From: Oxalobacter formigenes
Lineage (GTDB): Bacteria; Pseudomonadota; Gammaproteobacteria; Burkholderiales; Burkholderiaceae_D
Direction: 5' to 3'
Assembly: GCF_002127965.1 (NCBI RefSeq)
Contig: NZ_CP018787.1
Span: 868,001 to 932,000, forward strand
DNA: 64,000 nucleotides
Part shown: one piece after another, positions 28,917 through 38,821 of the stretch
Layout of the letters: each line of letters starts with the position of its first letter
How positions within the stretch are numbered: position 1 is the stretch's first letter
Program-made: the position numbers and the translations under genes
Notes under the pieces: generated by a model
The model's database searches: none
What the model was told of the DNA's origin: nothing
The model's input: only the letters and a program-made list of their open reading frames with translations

Positions 28917-31004
28917 TTATCGCAATCGCATGCCCGGTTTGGCACCAGGCCAGGGTTCCAGGATATAAATGCCGGAATCGTCTTTTCCGGAAGCGGCCAT
29001 GACCATGCCTTCGGAAACGCCGAATTTCATTTTCCGCGGAGCCAGATTGGCGACAACGACGGTCAGTTTGCCGACAAGGTCTTCCGGTTTGTAGGCCGAG
29101 CGGATACCCGCAAAGATGTTGCGCAGTTTGCCTTCACCGACATCTACTGACAGACGCAGCAGCTTGTCTGCACCTTCCACAAGACTGCAATCGACGATTT
29201 TGGCGATACGCATATCGACTTTGGCGAAATCGTCAATCGTGATCTGGTCGGCGAGCGGTTCGATTGCCGGTTCTGGTTTTTCTTCTGCGGATGCCGTTTC
29301 TGCTGCCGGTTGTGGTGCGTCAAAAAGGGCTTCCAGCATTTTGTCGTCAACGCGTTGCATCAGATGTTCGTAAGGATTGATGGCATGTCCATCGGCCAAT
29401 GGTTTCGAGACGTCTGACCATTCAAGCGATGGAAGGTTCAAAAATCCTTCGACCTTTTCGGCGACAGCAGGCAAGACCGGTTTCAGGTAAATGGTCAAAA
29501 GCCGGAAAGCTTCGAGCAGGCGGGTGCAGACCTGATGCAATTCTTCTGTTTTTTCCGGATCTTTCGCCAGAACCCAGGGCTTGTGTTCGTCGACATAGGC
29601 ATTGACTTCATCTGCCAGATGCATGATTTGACGCAGCGCCTTGCCGAATTCGCGTGCTTCATAAAGTTCAGCGATTTCGGGCGCAGCGGCACGGAGATTA
29701 TCCAGAATAGGCGTGTCTTTTAATGCCCATCCGGCAGCCAGTTTGCCACCAAAACGTTTGGTAATGAATCCGGCCGCACGGCTGGCGATGTTGACGTATT
29801 TGCCGATCAGGTCGGCATTGACGCGGGCAATGAAATCCTCGCCGGTAAAGTCAAGGTCTTCGACACGGTCGGACAGTTTGGCAGCGAGATAATAACGCAG
29901 CCATTCCGGGTTCATCCCGATGTCCAGATAGCGCAATGGCGAAATGCCGGTGCCGCGCGACTTGGACATTTTTTCACCGCCAACAGTGATGAAACCGTGA
30001 ACGTAAACATTGTTCGGGACACGCATGTCGGCGAAATGCAGCATCGCAGGCCAGAACAGGGTATGGAAATAAATGATGTCCTTGCCGATGAAGTGGTACT
30101 GTTCGGTTTCCGGATCGGCCATGAAAGCGTCGTAATCGCCGCCGGTTTTGCTGAAATAGTTTTTCAATGAAGCGAGATAACCGACCGGTGCGTCCAGCCA
30201 GACGTAAAAATATTTGCCTGGCGCGTCCGGAATTTCAATGCCGAAATAAGGTGCATCACGGCTGATATCCCAGTCGGAGAGGGCGTTTTCTTCACCGTCC
30301 TTGCCCTGCAGCCATTCCCGGGCCTTGTTGGCGACTTCGGGTTGAAGACGCGGATGACCGTTGACCTTGCCCAATGTCCATTCTTTCAAAAATTCGGTAC
30401 ATTGCGGGTCGGACAGGCGGAAGAAAAAGTGTTCCGACTGTTTCATGACCGGCGTGGCACCGGTCAGAATGGAATAGGGGTTTTTCAGTTCGGTAGGAGC
30501 GTAAACCGTGCTGCAGACTTCGCAGGTGTCGCCGTACTGGTCTTTTGCGCCACATTTCGGGCATTCGCCCTTGATGTAGCGGTCCGGGAGGAACATTTCC
30601 TTGACCGGATCGAAGAATTGTTCGATGGTGCGGGAAACGATCAGGCCTTTGGCTTTCAGCCGGCGATAGATTTCGCGGGACAATTCATAGTTTTCAGGAC
30701 CGTCGGTCGAGTGCCAGTTATCAAAACTGATCAGGAAACCATTCAAGGGCGCTTTTCTGCCGGCGGCAATTTCGGCAACGAATTCCTGTGGTGTTTTACC
30801 GGCCTTTTCAGCGGCAATCATGATCGGGGCACCGTGCACATCGTCAGCGCCGACGAAATGGACTTCCCGCTGTTTCCCGTCATCCTTTTGCATTCGCTGG
30901 AAACGGACCCAGATGTCGGCCTGGATATATTCCATGATGTGTCCGATATGAAACGGTGCGTTGGCGTAAGGCAGGGCAGTAGTGACAAACAGCTTTCGTG
31001 ACAT
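28917..31004 (-). CDS. metG: Methionyl-tRNA synthetase
   Basis: A class I aminoacyl-tRNA synthetase of 695 residues. HIGH is in [14 protein letters not shown] (about 16-29), the zinc-binding knuckle is [17 protein letters not shown], and KMSKS is in [12 protein letters not shown]. An anticodon-binding domain follows (about 390-540). A C-terminal EMAP/Trbp111 tRNA-binding domain (about 590-695, [12 protein letters not shown]) is fused, the long dimeric form. The ATG ([11 protein letters not shown]) is chosen over an open 46-codon extension. It leads the metG-GNAT-DUF3460?-scpA-panC cluster and diverges from mrp. Confidence 0.97.
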   Translation of the reverse strand: MSRKLFVTTALPYANAPFHIGHIMEYIQADIWVRFQRMQKDDGKQREVHFVGADDVHGAPIMIAAEKAGKTPQEFVAEIAAGRKAPLNGFLISFDNWHSTDGPENYELSREIYRRLKAKGLIVSRTIEQFFDPVKEMFLPDRYIKGECPKCGAKDQYGDTCEVCSTVYAPTELKNPYSILTGATPVMKQSEHFFFRLSDPQCTEFLKEWTLGKVNGHPRLQPEVANKAREWLQGKDGEENALSDWDISRDAPYFGIEIPDAPGKYFYVWLDAPVGYLASLKNYFSKTGGDYDAFMADPETEQYHFIGKDIIYFHTLFWPAMLHFADMRVPNNVYVHGFITVGGEKMSKSRGTGISPLRYLDIGMNPEWLRYYLAAKLSDRVEDLDFTGEDFIARVNADLIGKYVNIASRAAGFITKRFGGKLAAGWALKDTPILDNLRAAAPEIAELYEAREFGKALRQIMHLADEVNAYVDEHKPWVLAKDPEKTEELHQVCTRLLEAFRLLTIYLKPVLPAVAEKVEGFLNLPSLEWSDVSKPLADGHAINPYEHLMQRVDDKMLEALFDAPQPAAETASAEEKPEPAIEPLADQITIDDFAKVDMRIAKIVDCSLVEGADKLLRLSVDVGEGKLRNIFAGIRSAYKPEDLVGKLTVVVANLAPRKMKFGVSEGMVMAASGKDDSGIYILEPWPGAKPGMRLR

Positions 31005-31116
31005 GATAAATAAGTGAAAATGAACGGTAAAAGAACATTTTACCAGTCTTGACGCCGGAAACGGGCATCTTTTGTGTAATTGCGTTAGACTTCCCATGCA
31101 AAAGAAAGGGGAAAAA

Positions 31117-32202
31117 ATGTCCATTACACCAGAAGCTGTCAATCAGGCCATTTCCACGGTGGTTGATGACAATCTCCAGACAGATTATGTCAGTGCCAGA
31201 TCGGTCAAAAACATTCAGATCGACGGAAATGATGTTTCTCTGACAATCGAGATGGGGTATCCAGCGAAAAGTCTCCACGAATTCATCAGAAACCGTGTGA
31301 CGGCTGCGTTGCGAAAAATTGACGGCATCGGCAAGATTCATGTCGATGTCGACACGAAAATCGTCACCCATGAGGTACAACGGGGCGTCAAACCTTTGCC
31401 GGACATCAAAAACATCATTGCCGTGTCGTCGGGAAAAGGGGGCGTCGGAAAATCGACTACAACGGCCAATCTTGCTCTGGCACTGGCTGCCGAAGGCGCT
31501 CGCGTCGGTATTCTGGATGCCGATATTTACGGGCCGTCACAACCGAGCCTCATGGGAATTTCCGAAAAGCCGACCTCGTCCGACGGCAAAAACATGGACC
31601 CGATCATTCAGTACGGATTGCAGCTGATGTCGATCGGTTTCATGATGGATTCGGTCCAGCCACTGGCCTGGCGTGCCCCGATGATCACGCAGGCTGTGAT
31701 GCAGCTCTTGCAGCAGACGAAATGGCAGGATCTGGATTACCTGTTGATCGACATGCCTCCCGGAACGGGCGACATTCAGCTGACGCTGTCGCAAAAAGCG
31801 CCTTTGACGGGGGCGATTGTGGTGACGACACCACAGGATGTGGCTGTTCTCGACGCCAGAAAAGGCTTGATGATGTTCCAGAAAATGAATGTCGATGTTC
31901 TGGGCATTGTCGAAAACATGAGTTCGTATGTCTGTTCACATTGCGGGCAGATCGAGCATATCTTCGGCAAGGATGGCGGCAAACTGATGAGTGAAGCGTA
32001 TGGCGTCGATTCCCTTGGAGAAATTCCATTGAATATTGCTGTCCGGGAACAGACGGACAATGGCAAACCGGTTGTCGTTGCCGAACCGGACGGGTTGATG
32101 GCAGGGATATTCCGGGATATTGCCTGCAGACTGGCAGCGAAAGTGGCTTTGAAACCGAAAGATACGTCAGGGCTGTTCCCGCCGATTGTCAAGGCAGAAT
32201 GA
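31117..32202 (+). CDS. apbC: Iron-sulfur cluster carrier protein Mrp/ApbC
   Basis: A 361-residue P-loop NTPase of the Mrp/NBP35 family that transfers [4Fe-4S] clusters to apoproteins. An N-terminal MIP18-like (DUF59) domain (about 1-80) is followed by the deviant Walker [16 protein letters not shown], the [15 protein letters not shown] switch, [16 protein letters not shown], and the cluster-binding CxxC in SYVCSHCGQ. The ATG is supported by AAAGGGG directly upstream. It ends 7 bases from the convergent regulator gene. Confidence 0.95.
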   Translation: MSITPEAVNQAISTVVDDNLQTDYVSARSVKNIQIDGNDVSLTIEMGYPAKSLHEFIRNRVTAALRKIDGIGKIHVDVDTKIVTHEVQRGVKPLPDIKNIIAVSSGKGGVGKSTTTANLALALAAEGARVGILDADIYGPSQPSLMGISEKPTSSDGKNMDPIIQYGLQLMSIGFMMDSVQPLAWRAPMITQAVMQLLQQTKWQDLDYLLIDMPPGTGDIQLTLSQKAPLTGAIVVTTPQDVAVLDARKGLMMFQKMNVDVLGIVENMSSYVCSHCGQIEHIFGKDGGKLMSEAYGVDSLGEIPLNIAVREQTDNGKPVVVAEPDGLMAGIFRDIACRLAAKVALKPKDTSGLFPPIVKAE

Positions 32203-32209
32203 AAAGCGA

Positions 32210-33289
32210 TCAGGCGTCGGCGAGTTTGAAGACTTCGTCGACTGTCAGGATTTCACCGGTTTCGGTGGCGTCATACCCGCCGAGCTGGTTGACCTCGTGC
32301 ATGTATTCATCACTGCGGATGATGCCGAGCATTTCTTTCAGGGTATTGCTTTCCAGCGTTTCTTTTGCAACTGCAAAGAAATAACGTTCTTCGACCAGTG
32401 GAACGAAATCCAGACCGAAACGGTGCGCCGCCGTTTCAACGCCGAATCCCACATCAGCCATATTGCTGGCAATGTAAGCTGCAACAGCGGCGTGGGTGAA
32501 CTCGGCTGTTTCAAAACCGTTGATGTCGCCGGAATCGATCCTGTTCTTTTGCAGCAGGATTTCCAGAACACGGCGAGTGCTGGAACCGATCTGGCGGTTG
32601 ACGAAACGAACATCAGGCCGGGTCAGATCCTGAAACGACAGGATTCTTTTCGGATTGCCACGGGCGATCATCAAACCCTGTTTGAGATTGGCAAGATGGA
32701 TCAGACAATGGTCTTCAGGTGACAGGAAGCGCAAATACAATTGCAAAACACTGTCTTCATATACGCCGACGGGCAAATGGAAACCGGCTATTTCGCAATC
32801 ACCCTGTGCCAGAGCGGCAATCGATTCCATACTGTTCTGGTAACGCAGTTCAATAGGCAGTTCAGCATGATTGATGCTTTCCATCAGGGTAGACACGGCA
32901 AAACCGTGGCTGGCGCACAAACGCATGGAACGGTTGTTTCCCAAAACACTTTTGGAGAGTTCGGTTTCAAGTTCGGAAGAAAGGCTTTCCAGTGTCGGAG
33001 ACAAACGGGCGGCAATTCGCCGTTCAGCCCACAATAAAGTTGTCGCAAAATGGGTAAGTGTTGTACCACGTCCACGGTGTTTCTCTAAAAGAGGCGCACC
33101 AAAGAGGGATTCAGCTTCCCGCAACAGACCCCATGCGTGGCGATATGACAGGCCCAGATTCCGGGCTGCCTGCAAGATAGCACCTTCGGACTGAATGGCC
33201 CCCAAGAGGCGCAACAGCATGGCTGTGTCCATCGAGGGCTTCTTGCCGCGGGCAATTCGCCAGTGAGGTTCTATCGAAACTTTATACAT
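32210..33289 (-). CDS. ModE-like HTH plus periplasmic-binding-protein-like regulator
   Basis: A 359-residue one-component regulator. An N-terminal winged helix of the ModE/LysR type (about 20-80, AILQAARNLGLSYRHAWGLL and LEKHRGRGTTLTHFA) is joined to a PBP-like ligand domain (about 115-340, MRLCASHGFAVSTLM, VGVYEDSVLQLYLRF, RFVNRQIGSSTRRVL). Relatives act on molybdate, tungstate or small anions; the ligand here is unknown. It is divergent from the OFA carrier, so control of that gene is a reasonable inference. The ATG (MYKVSIEPHWRI) has only a weak ribosome site. Confidence 0.82.
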   Translation of the reverse strand: MYKVSIEPHWRIARGKKPSMDTAMLLRLLGAIQSEGAILQAARNLGLSYRHAWGLLREAESLFGAPLLEKHRGRGTTLTHFATTLLWAERRIAARLSPTLESLSSELETELSKSVLGNNRSMRLCASHGFAVSTLMESINHAELPIELRYQNSMESIAALAQGDCEIAGFHLPVGVYEDSVLQLYLRFLSPEDHCLIHLANLKQGLMIARGNPKRILSFQDLTRPDVRFVNRQIGSSTRRVLEILLQKNRIDSGDINGFETAEFTHAAVAAYIASNMADVGFGVETAAHRFGLDFVPLVEERYFFAVAKETLESNTLKEMLGIIRSDEYMHEVNQLGGYDATETGEILTVDEVFKLADA

Positions 33290-33322
33290 GGGGATATTGT
33301 AACCCAGATCGAGAGGAAATAT

Positions 33323-33463
33323 ATGCAAAAAATTGCTTATAGCCTACCTCTTTTTGCAATGGTATTATGCTGCGTCGGAACTTTTTTGTTAACCCGGCTT
33401 GATTATTTGCACAACAAATATTTCAAACCGGTAATTTTGACTGCGTGTAACCCCGCGAACTAA
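33323..33463 (+). CDS. Possible 46-residue single-helix membrane peptide
   Basis: A short frame with a good ribosome site (AGAGGA, spacing 6) encodes a peptide with one hydrophobic segment (about 6-24, SLPLFAMVLCCVGTFLL) and a polar tail. It lies in the gap between the regulator and the OFA carrier. Its 3' third overlaps the inverted repeat described at 33394-33431. It may instead be a chance frame, because the likely promoter of the carrier lies inside and after it. No homologue is recognised. Confidence 0.3.
   Translation: MQKIAYSLPLFAMVLCCVGTFLLTRLDYLHNKYFKPVILTACNPAN
33394..33431. promoter_or_regulatory. Large imperfect inverted repeat upstream of the OFA carrier (candidate operator)
   Basis: The left arm CCGGCTTGATTATTTG (33394-33409) pairs with the right arm CAAATATTTCAAACCGG (33415-33431) around a five-base centre, with about two mismatches and one gap. 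Its centre lies near -60 relative to the start predicted from the promoter at 33437-33466, a classic activator position. Confidence 0.5.
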
Positions 33464-33466
33464 AGA
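33437..33466 (+). promoter_or_regulatory. Candidate promoter of the OFA carrier gene
   Basis: TTGACT (33437-33442), an 18-base spacer and TAAAGA (33461-33466) precede a short leader with the ribosome site AGGAGAG before the ATG at 33496. Confidence 0.45.
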
Positions 33467-33495
33467 TTTCAGTTTTTTTTCTAGGAGAGTAGAGT

Positions 33496-35163
33496 ATGTC
33501 TTTATTGAAATCGCTCGGGAAGGAATACACGGTTGCTGGCGAAGGTTTTAATCGCTGGCTTGTGCCTACTTCCGCGTTGATGATCCACCTGTGCGTCGGC
33601 ATGGGCTATGGTATGTCCGTTTTCTGGCTGCCAATGTCCAAACTGGTTGGCGTATCTCAGGGTCTGGGTAAATCTCTGGCATGTCCTGCGGACATGAGTT
33701 TCTTCGCTCAATTGTTTACCACTGAATGCGACTGGAAAGTCGTCATGTGTAGCGTTGTATTCGGCATTCTGTTCTTCATGCTCGGTACGACAACCGCTAT
33801 CCTCGGTAACTGGCTGGAACATGCTGGCCCACGCAAATGCGGTTTGGCTTCCTGTTGCTGTTTCTGTTTCTTCTTCTTCATGATGGCTGTCGCCACCTTT
33901 ACTCATCAGTTGTGGATCGCATGGCTTTCCGCAGTTGTCGGCGGTATCGGTCTTGGTCTCGGTTACATCACTCCTGTTTCCACACTGATCAAATGGTTCC
34001 CTGACCGTGTCGGTATGGCAACGGGTATGGCTGTCGGTGGTTTCGGCGGTGGCGCTATGGTTGGCGCTCCTCTGGCACAGAAACTGATCGGTTTCTTCCA
34101 GACTCCTACTTCCGTCGGCTTGTGGCAGGCATTTGCCGTTATGGCATGCTGCTATACCGTTATGATGCTCTTGGGCAGCTTCACCATGCGCGTTTCCGCT
34201 CCTGGATACAAACCAGCCGGTTATGTTCCTGTCAACAAGGGCAACATGGTTGACGACGGTCATGGTGGCCTGATTGAAGCTTCCGCATTTAACGTCAATA
34301 CCAGTAAAGCTGTCAGAACGCCTCAGTTCTGGTGCTGCTGGTTCATGCTTTTCTTGAACGTCGCTGCCGGTATCGGTGTTCTGTCCATGGCTTCCCCGCT
34401 GCTGCAGGAAGTGTTTGCAGGTAACCTGATCCATATGCCTGGCGTTCCATTCGACCAGTTGACCGATGCACAAAAAGGTCAGGTTGCGATGATCGCTGCA
34501 GGCTTCACCGGCTTGCTTTCCCTGTTCAACATCGGTGGTCGTGTTGTCTGGGCAGCCCTGTCCGATAAACTGGGTCGTAAAACGGTTTATTTCATCTACT
34601 CGATCGTTGGTGCCATTCTGTACGCTTCCATTCCAACACTGGCTTCTTCCCTGAACCTGTTGATGTTCCTGTGTGCAGTTTGTATCTGTATCTCTTTCTA
34701 CGGTGGTGGCTTCTCGACCATTCCTGCATACCTGGCCGACTTGTTCGGTACCCAGTTCGTCGGCGCCATTCACGGTCGTCTGCTGACTGCATGGTCTGCT
34801 GCCGGTTTGCTGTCTCCATTGCTCATCAACATCATCCGTGACGTACAGTTGAATGCCGGTGTTGCCAAAGCTCAGGCATATTCCGTTACCCTGTACATCA
34901 TGGCTTGCTTCCTGATTGTTGAATTCTTCTTTGCCCTGGCTATCCGTCCGGTCAACAGCAAGTACTACATGACTGAACAAGAAGTCAAGGAAGCCAAAGC
35001 CGAACTGGAAGACAAGGTTCTGGCCGCTCAGGCTTCCGGTGTTGTACCTAAAGCAACCCCGACTTCTGCAGGTACCATGATCATCTGCTGGCTGATCGTT
35101 GGTATTCCTCTGCTCTGGGGTGTTTACCAGACAGCTCTGCAAACGATCAAGATGTTCTCTTAA
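33496..35163 (+). CDS. Oxalate/formate-antiporter (OFA) family MFS transporter
   Basis: A 555-residue major-facilitator transporter with about 12-14 transmembrane segments. OFA-type features are the N-terminal GMGYGMSVFWLPMSKLVG, the central GLGLGYITPVSTLIKWFPDR, GMAVGGFGGGAMVGAP, and SDKLGRKTVYFIYS between helices 8 and 9. It is clearly longer than OxlT (about 418 residues) and differs at the N terminus, so it is a paralogue or relative rather than OxlT itself; the anion carried is unknown. The sequence CGLASCCCFCF is unusually Cys-rich. Codon use is extremely biased, so the protein is probably abundant. It has its own promoter and terminator. Confidence 0.88.
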   Translation: MSLLKSLGKEYTVAGEGFNRWLVPTSALMIHLCVGMGYGMSVFWLPMSKLVGVSQGLGKSLACPADMSFFAQLFTTECDWKVVMCSVVFGILFFMLGTTTAILGNWLEHAGPRKCGLASCCCFCFFFFMMAVATFTHQLWIAWLSAVVGGIGLGLGYITPVSTLIKWFPDRVGMATGMAVGGFGGGAMVGAPLAQKLIGFFQTPTSVGLWQAFAVMACCYTVMMLLGSFTMRVSAPGYKPAGYVPVNKGNMVDDGHGGLIEASAFNVNTSKAVRTPQFWCCWFMLFLNVAAGIGVLSMASPLLQEVFAGNLIHMPGVPFDQLTDAQKGQVAMIAAGFTGLLSLFNIGGRVVWAALSDKLGRKTVYFIYSIVGAILYASIPTLASSLNLLMFLCAVCICISFYGGGFSTIPAYLADLFGTQFVGAIHGRLLTAWSAAGLLSPLLINIIRDVQLNAGVAKAQAYSVTLYIMACFLIVEFFFALAIRPVNSKYYMTEQEVKEAKAELEDKVLAAQASGVVPKATPTSAGTMIICWLIVGIPLLWGVYQTALQTIKMFS

Positions 35164-35201
35164 TCGTCAGAAGGCAGCCTTTAAAGACTGCAACTGAACA
35201 G

Positions 35202-35240
35202 ACATCCGCATGTGCGAAAGCCTTGCGGATGTTTTTTATT
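35202..35240 (+). terminator. Terminator of the OFA carrier gene
   Basis: The stem ACATCCGCA / TGCGGATGT runs into TTTTTATTTT, 39 bases after the stop codon. Confidence 0.9.
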
Positions 35241-35531
35241 TTACGGTCCGGTTATCGGTCTGGCTTCAGCCTGTAAAAGAGTATTCGGCTTTATGTAAGA
35301 AAAGGAAAAGCCGACACTCATCTGAAAAAAGACTTGAGATGGATTTTTTCAAAAGTCCTTTTGTCTCAAAAGTGAATTTATCTTTTGTCCGGAGTGTTGC
35401 CTGAGAGTCCTTTTTGCCGACAATGAATTTCCGGCGAAAGCTTATTTGGAGGATCCGCACGCACAACGCTCGCTAATGATGCCGCTGACGCGGTAAAATA
35501 TGCCTTTCGTTCTATTATTTATCTTTTTATC
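35241..35531. other. Gap between OFA carrier terminator and gltX
   Basis: No gene is supported here. A hairpin (TCGGCTTT 35285-35292 / AAAGCCGA 35307-35314) has no T tract. A TAAAAT -10-like element at 35492 sits about 40 bases before gltX, which has no clear ribosome site. Confidence 0.5.
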
Positions 35532-36920
35532 ATGACTGTAAGAACTCGTTTTGCGCCAAGTCCGACCGGTTTTCTGCATCTGGGCGGTGCCCGTACTGCC
35601 TTGTATTCCTGGGCCTATGCCCGCCATCATGGCGGCCAGTTTGTTTTGCGGATTGAAGATACCGATGTGGAGCGATCCACACCAGAGGCGGTGCAAGCGA
35701 TTATCGACGGCATGCAATGGCTTGGCCTGCAGCATGACGAAGGTCCTTTTTACCAGATGAAACGCATGGATCGCTACCGTGAAGTAATCGATCAAATGTT
35801 AAAAGAGGGTACCGCGTATTACTGTTATTGTTCGCATGAAGAACTCGAAGTCATGCGGGAGAAACAGAAGGCTGCCGGCGAGAGCCCGCGTTACGACGGG
35901 ACATGGCGTCCTGAACCGGGAAAGACGCTTCCTGCCGTACCGGAGGGAAGAAATCCTGTCGTACGCTTCAAAAATCCGAAGGAAGGCGATGTTACCTGGA
36001 ACGACCGCGTCAAAGGCGAAATCACGATTTCCAACAGCCAGCTGGACGATCTGATCATTGCCCGTTCCGATGGAACACCCACGTATAATTTCTGCGTGGT
36101 GGTTGACGATTGGGATATGAGAATCACGCATGTGATTCGTGGTGATGACCATGTCAACAACACGCCTCGCCAGATCAATATCCTGAAAGCGTTGAATGCG
36201 CCTCTGCCGGAATATGCGCATTTGCCGATGATTCTGGGTGACGACGGTGAAAAGCTCTCCAAGCGACATGGTGCTGTTTCAGTAATGGAATATCCCGGTG
36301 CCGGTTATCTGCCGGAAGCCATGTTGAATTATCTGGCCCGTCTGGGCTGGAGCCATGGCGATGACGAAGTTTTTTCAATGGATCAGTTTTGCGAATGGTT
36401 CGATTTCGATCATCTTTCGTCTTCCGCTGCCCAGTTCAATACGGAAAAACTGAACTGGCTGAACAATCACTACATCCGTGAAGCGGACAATGGCCGTCTG
36501 GAAGCACTGGTTCGCCCGCAACTGGAAAAGATGGGTGTCAGGCTCGATCAGGGCCCGGCATTGCAGGATGTGATCGGCCTGATGAAGGATCGTGTCAATA
36601 CAGTTAATGAATTGGCGAATGCATCACTGATGTTCTATATGGAACCCGATCCGGACCCGGAACTGGTCAAAGAGCATTTGACGGACGAAGCGCGTGCCGC
36701 CCTGAAGGAGTATGCAGCCAATATCGAAACGATTGAATGGGACAGGGAAGCGCTTAAAGTCATGATGAAGGGTGTTTTGAAGCAGAACAAGCTGAAAATG
36801 CCTCAGGTGGCGATGCCATTGCGTCTGTTTCTGACCGGACAGCTGCATACGCCTTCAATCGATGCAGTCGTTTGTCTTTTTGGAAGAGAAACGGTTTTAT
36901 CGCGTTTGAAGGACCTGTAA
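35532..36920 (+). CDS. gltX: Glutamyl-tRNA synthetase
   Basis: A class I synthetase of 462 residues, discriminating type length. The HIGH-equivalent is in [20 protein letters not shown] (about 11-30), the active-site region includes [10 protein letters not shown], and the KMSKS-equivalent is [11 protein letters not shown] (about 239). The C-terminal helical anticodon-binding domain covers about 320-462. No convincing Shine-Dalgarno precedes the ATG. It is followed closely by a terminator and then by tRNA genes that include two tRNA-Glu, its own substrate. Confidence 0.96.
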   Translation: MTVRTRFAPSPTGFLHLGGARTALYSWAYARHHGGQFVLRIEDTDVERSTPEAVQAIIDGMQWLGLQHDEGPFYQMKRMDRYREVIDQMLKEGTAYYCYCSHEELEVMREKQKAAGESPRYDGTWRPEPGKTLPAVPEGRNPVVRFKNPKEGDVTWNDRVKGEITISNSQLDDLIIARSDGTPTYNFCVVVDDWDMRITHVIRGDDHVNNTPRQINILKALNAPLPEYAHLPMILGDDGEKLSKRHGAVSVMEYPGAGYLPEAMLNYLARLGWSHGDDEVFSMDQFCEWFDFDHLSSSAAQFNTEKLNWLNNHYIREADNGRLEALVRPQLEKMGVRLDQGPALQDVIGLMKDRVNTVNELANASLMFYMEPDPDPELVKEHLTDEARAALKEYAANIETIEWDREALKVMMKGVLKQNKLKMPQVAMPLRLFLTGQLHTPSIDAVVCLFGRETVLSRLKDL

Positions 36921-36945
36921 GCAGTATTTTGCGTTGCCGGTTTGC

Positions 36946-36978
36946 AGGAATCAGACCATTTTTCTGATTCCTTTTTTA
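36946..36978 (+). terminator. Terminator of gltX
   Basis: The stem AGGAATCAGA / TCTGATTCCT is followed by TTTTTATT, 25 bases after the gltX stop. Confidence 0.92.
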
Positions 36979-37058
36979 TTGCCTCAAAGCATTGAAACCG
37001 GTTTTCTGTTTTCCAAAATGTTGTGCAGAGCTGACACTTCCGGGTTTTATAATTTGGA

Positions 37059-37088
37059 TTGTCAAACTATAAAAAAATTTGCTATAAT
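37059..37088 (+). promoter_or_regulatory. Promoter of the tRNA cluster
   Basis: TTGTCA (37059-37064), an 18-base A/T-rich spacer and a perfect TATAAT (37083-37088) lie 14 bases before tRNA-Ala. Confidence 0.75.
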
Positions 37089-37102
37089 CTTCTTTCTGCA
37101 TT

Positions 37103-37178
<76 letters not shown>

Positions 37179-37205
37179 AATGAAGTAAAGCAGACTGAAG
37201 ATTGT

Positions 37206-37281
37206 GTCTCCATCGTCTAGAGGCCTAGGACACCACCCTTTCACGGTGGGAACAGGGGTTCGAATCCCCTTGGAGATGCCA
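37206..37281 (+). tRNA. tRNA-Glu (anticodon TTC), first copy
   Basis: A 76-nt cloverleaf with acceptor GTCTCCA / TGGAGAT, anticodon arm CCACC-CTTTCAC-GGTGG, T loop GGTTCGAATCC and encoded CCA. It is separated from tRNA-Ala by 27 bases. Confidence 0.97.
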
Positions 37282-37308
37282 TTAAAAGTCTTTTTACCTG
37301 TTGTTTGT

Positions 37309-37384
37309 GTCTCCATCGTCTAGAGGCCTAGGACACCACCCTTTCACGGTGGGAACAGGGGTTCGAATCCCCTTGGAGATGCCA
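37309..37384 (+). tRNA. tRNA-Glu (anticodon TTC), second identical copy
   Basis: Identical in sequence to the copy at 37206-37281 and repeated with a 103-base period. Encoded CCA. T-rich sequence follows and probably ends the cluster. Confidence 0.97.
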
Positions 37385-37534
37385 TCTTTTCTTTCCATTT
37401 TTTCCCTTTTTTGTTCTGGATGGCGGAATTGCGTTTTTTTCATGGCTAACTTGCGGGTATTGCTTATGGCTCAGGGTGATAGTCCGTGAAAAATCCACTA
37501 CAATTACAAGTTCTGTCGCCTCATTGTAAATATC

Positions 37535-38779
37535 ATGCGTCGTTTATCTCGAACCGGATCTTCCAGACTTTGTCCAGATAGCCAGCGGCTTGTGTCACTG
37601 GCTTTGGAAATGTTTCATGCTTCCAGTCTTCTGGAGAGTGAATTTTGCCGGAAAAAAATGGAAACGCTCGTTTCCAGATTGTTGCATGCTAAAAAGCAAT
37701 CTGTTTTGAACGATGCTATCGAATATCTGTTTTCTTCCGACATGGATGCCTATAACTGTCTGCTGGAAGTGGTTGAAGCACTGAGCGAATCAGCGATCAT
37801 TCAGGTGGACGACAAGGAATATCATGTTTTGCTGGTGGCTATTCCGATTCTTGCATGGACACGTTTTTCCATTCCATCCGGTACGCTCTCGCCAGAGTTG
37901 ATTGAAGCGGTTTCAGATCGTTTCGGTGCCTTGATTCTGGCCGACAATGTCAGATTTGCAGTGGCTCCCGGTTTGTATGCTGTCGATCAACTGCCATTTA
38001 CCCATGTTGATGTGATGGCAGTCACTCATGGGCTGGTTCAGTCGATTATCCAGCATTCAAGATTCGAGCTGGCGTCCAAACAGGAAACGGTGCCGTTTCT
38101 GGCTGACGGGCGTTATCTGATTGCTGCGGTCATGGCACCTGCCGGTCTGCCTGTGTTCAGATGGCAGGCCGATCCGGATCTGGTCAATTTCGAAGAGACC
38201 AAGGATGACTGTCTTGAACAGTGGCAGAAACAGGTAAACCCTCTGGTTTCGGAGATGTTGCCGGGTTGCAATGTTGAATTGTTGTTGCCGGGCGGTTTTT
38301 TCAATACCTGCCGCATTGCAGATCAGCTGATCCGGCCTTCAAGCATACGGGCAGCGGTACATTATCTGACCTATGCCCTGGATACCCAGCCTGAGAACCT
38401 GTGTGCGGTTGTCGGTGGTTTCGGCAAGAATCTCGATGGCATTCAGGTAGAAGAATATCGGATCAGTTTCTATCAAAAGGGCAGCGACAAGATCGTGTAC
38501 GGTATCGTCTGGCCGATTTACGGATCGGAAGATTTCGATTCGATGACATGGACGGCACAACTGGAAAGTCCCCTTGCGATTAAAAGAGGGAACCGGCAGC
38601 TGGCCCAGATTTTCGATTTGCTGCGTGAACTGGGTGTTGCGTACGACAAGACAGCCGTGGAAAGATTTGCCATGGAGTTCTGTGAGGATTGCGGGGCACC
38701 CCTGTTTGCCGATACCAATGGTGAACTGGTTCACGCTGAGATGCCGGAAGACGCCAAAAGAGAAGCCCAGTTGCATTAA
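37535..38779 (+). CDS. DUF2863 family protein
   Basis: A 414-residue cytoplasmic protein of a family found in Burkholderiales. The N-terminal RLSRTGSSRLCPDSQRLVSL, the central LLVAIPILAWTRFSIPSGTL and the C-terminal EFCEDCGAPLFADTNGELVH (a possible Cys pair, about 383-386) fit that family. Function is unknown. No membrane segments or signal peptide are evident. It follows the tRNA cluster by 150 bases and converges on moaC. Confidence 0.85.
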   Translation: MRRLSRTGSSRLCPDSQRLVSLALEMFHASSLLESEFCRKKMETLVSRLLHAKKQSVLNDAIEYLFSSDMDAYNCLLEVVEALSESAIIQVDDKEYHVLLVAIPILAWTRFSIPSGTLSPELIEAVSDRFGALILADNVRFAVAPGLYAVDQLPFTHVDVMAVTHGLVQSIIQHSRFELASKQETVPFLADGRYLIAAVMAPAGLPVFRWQADPDLVNFEETKDDCLEQWQKQVNPLVSEMLPGCNVELLLPGGFFNTCRIADQLIRPSSIRAAVHYLTYALDTQPENLCAVVGGFGKNLDGIQVEEYRISFYQKGSDKIVYGIVWPIYGSEDFDSMTWTAQLESPLAIKRGNRQLAQIFDLLRELGVAYDKTAVERFAMEFCEDCGAPLFADTNGELVHAEMPEDAKREAQLH

Positions 38780-38821
38780 GGTTTTTCGCCGGTGAATCCG
38801 GGCGCCGTTACGGAGACAGCT

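Noticed and set aside
33502-35142. Long open reading frame of about 546 codons opposite the OFA carrier
   Set aside because: Gln/Thr-rich, no domain features and no ribosome site; it is a by-product of codon bias in the real gene.
33496-35163. Identification of the carrier as OxlT, the oxalate:formate antiporter
   Set aside because: OxlT is about 418 residues with a different N terminus. This protein has 555 residues, so only membership of the OFA family is supported.
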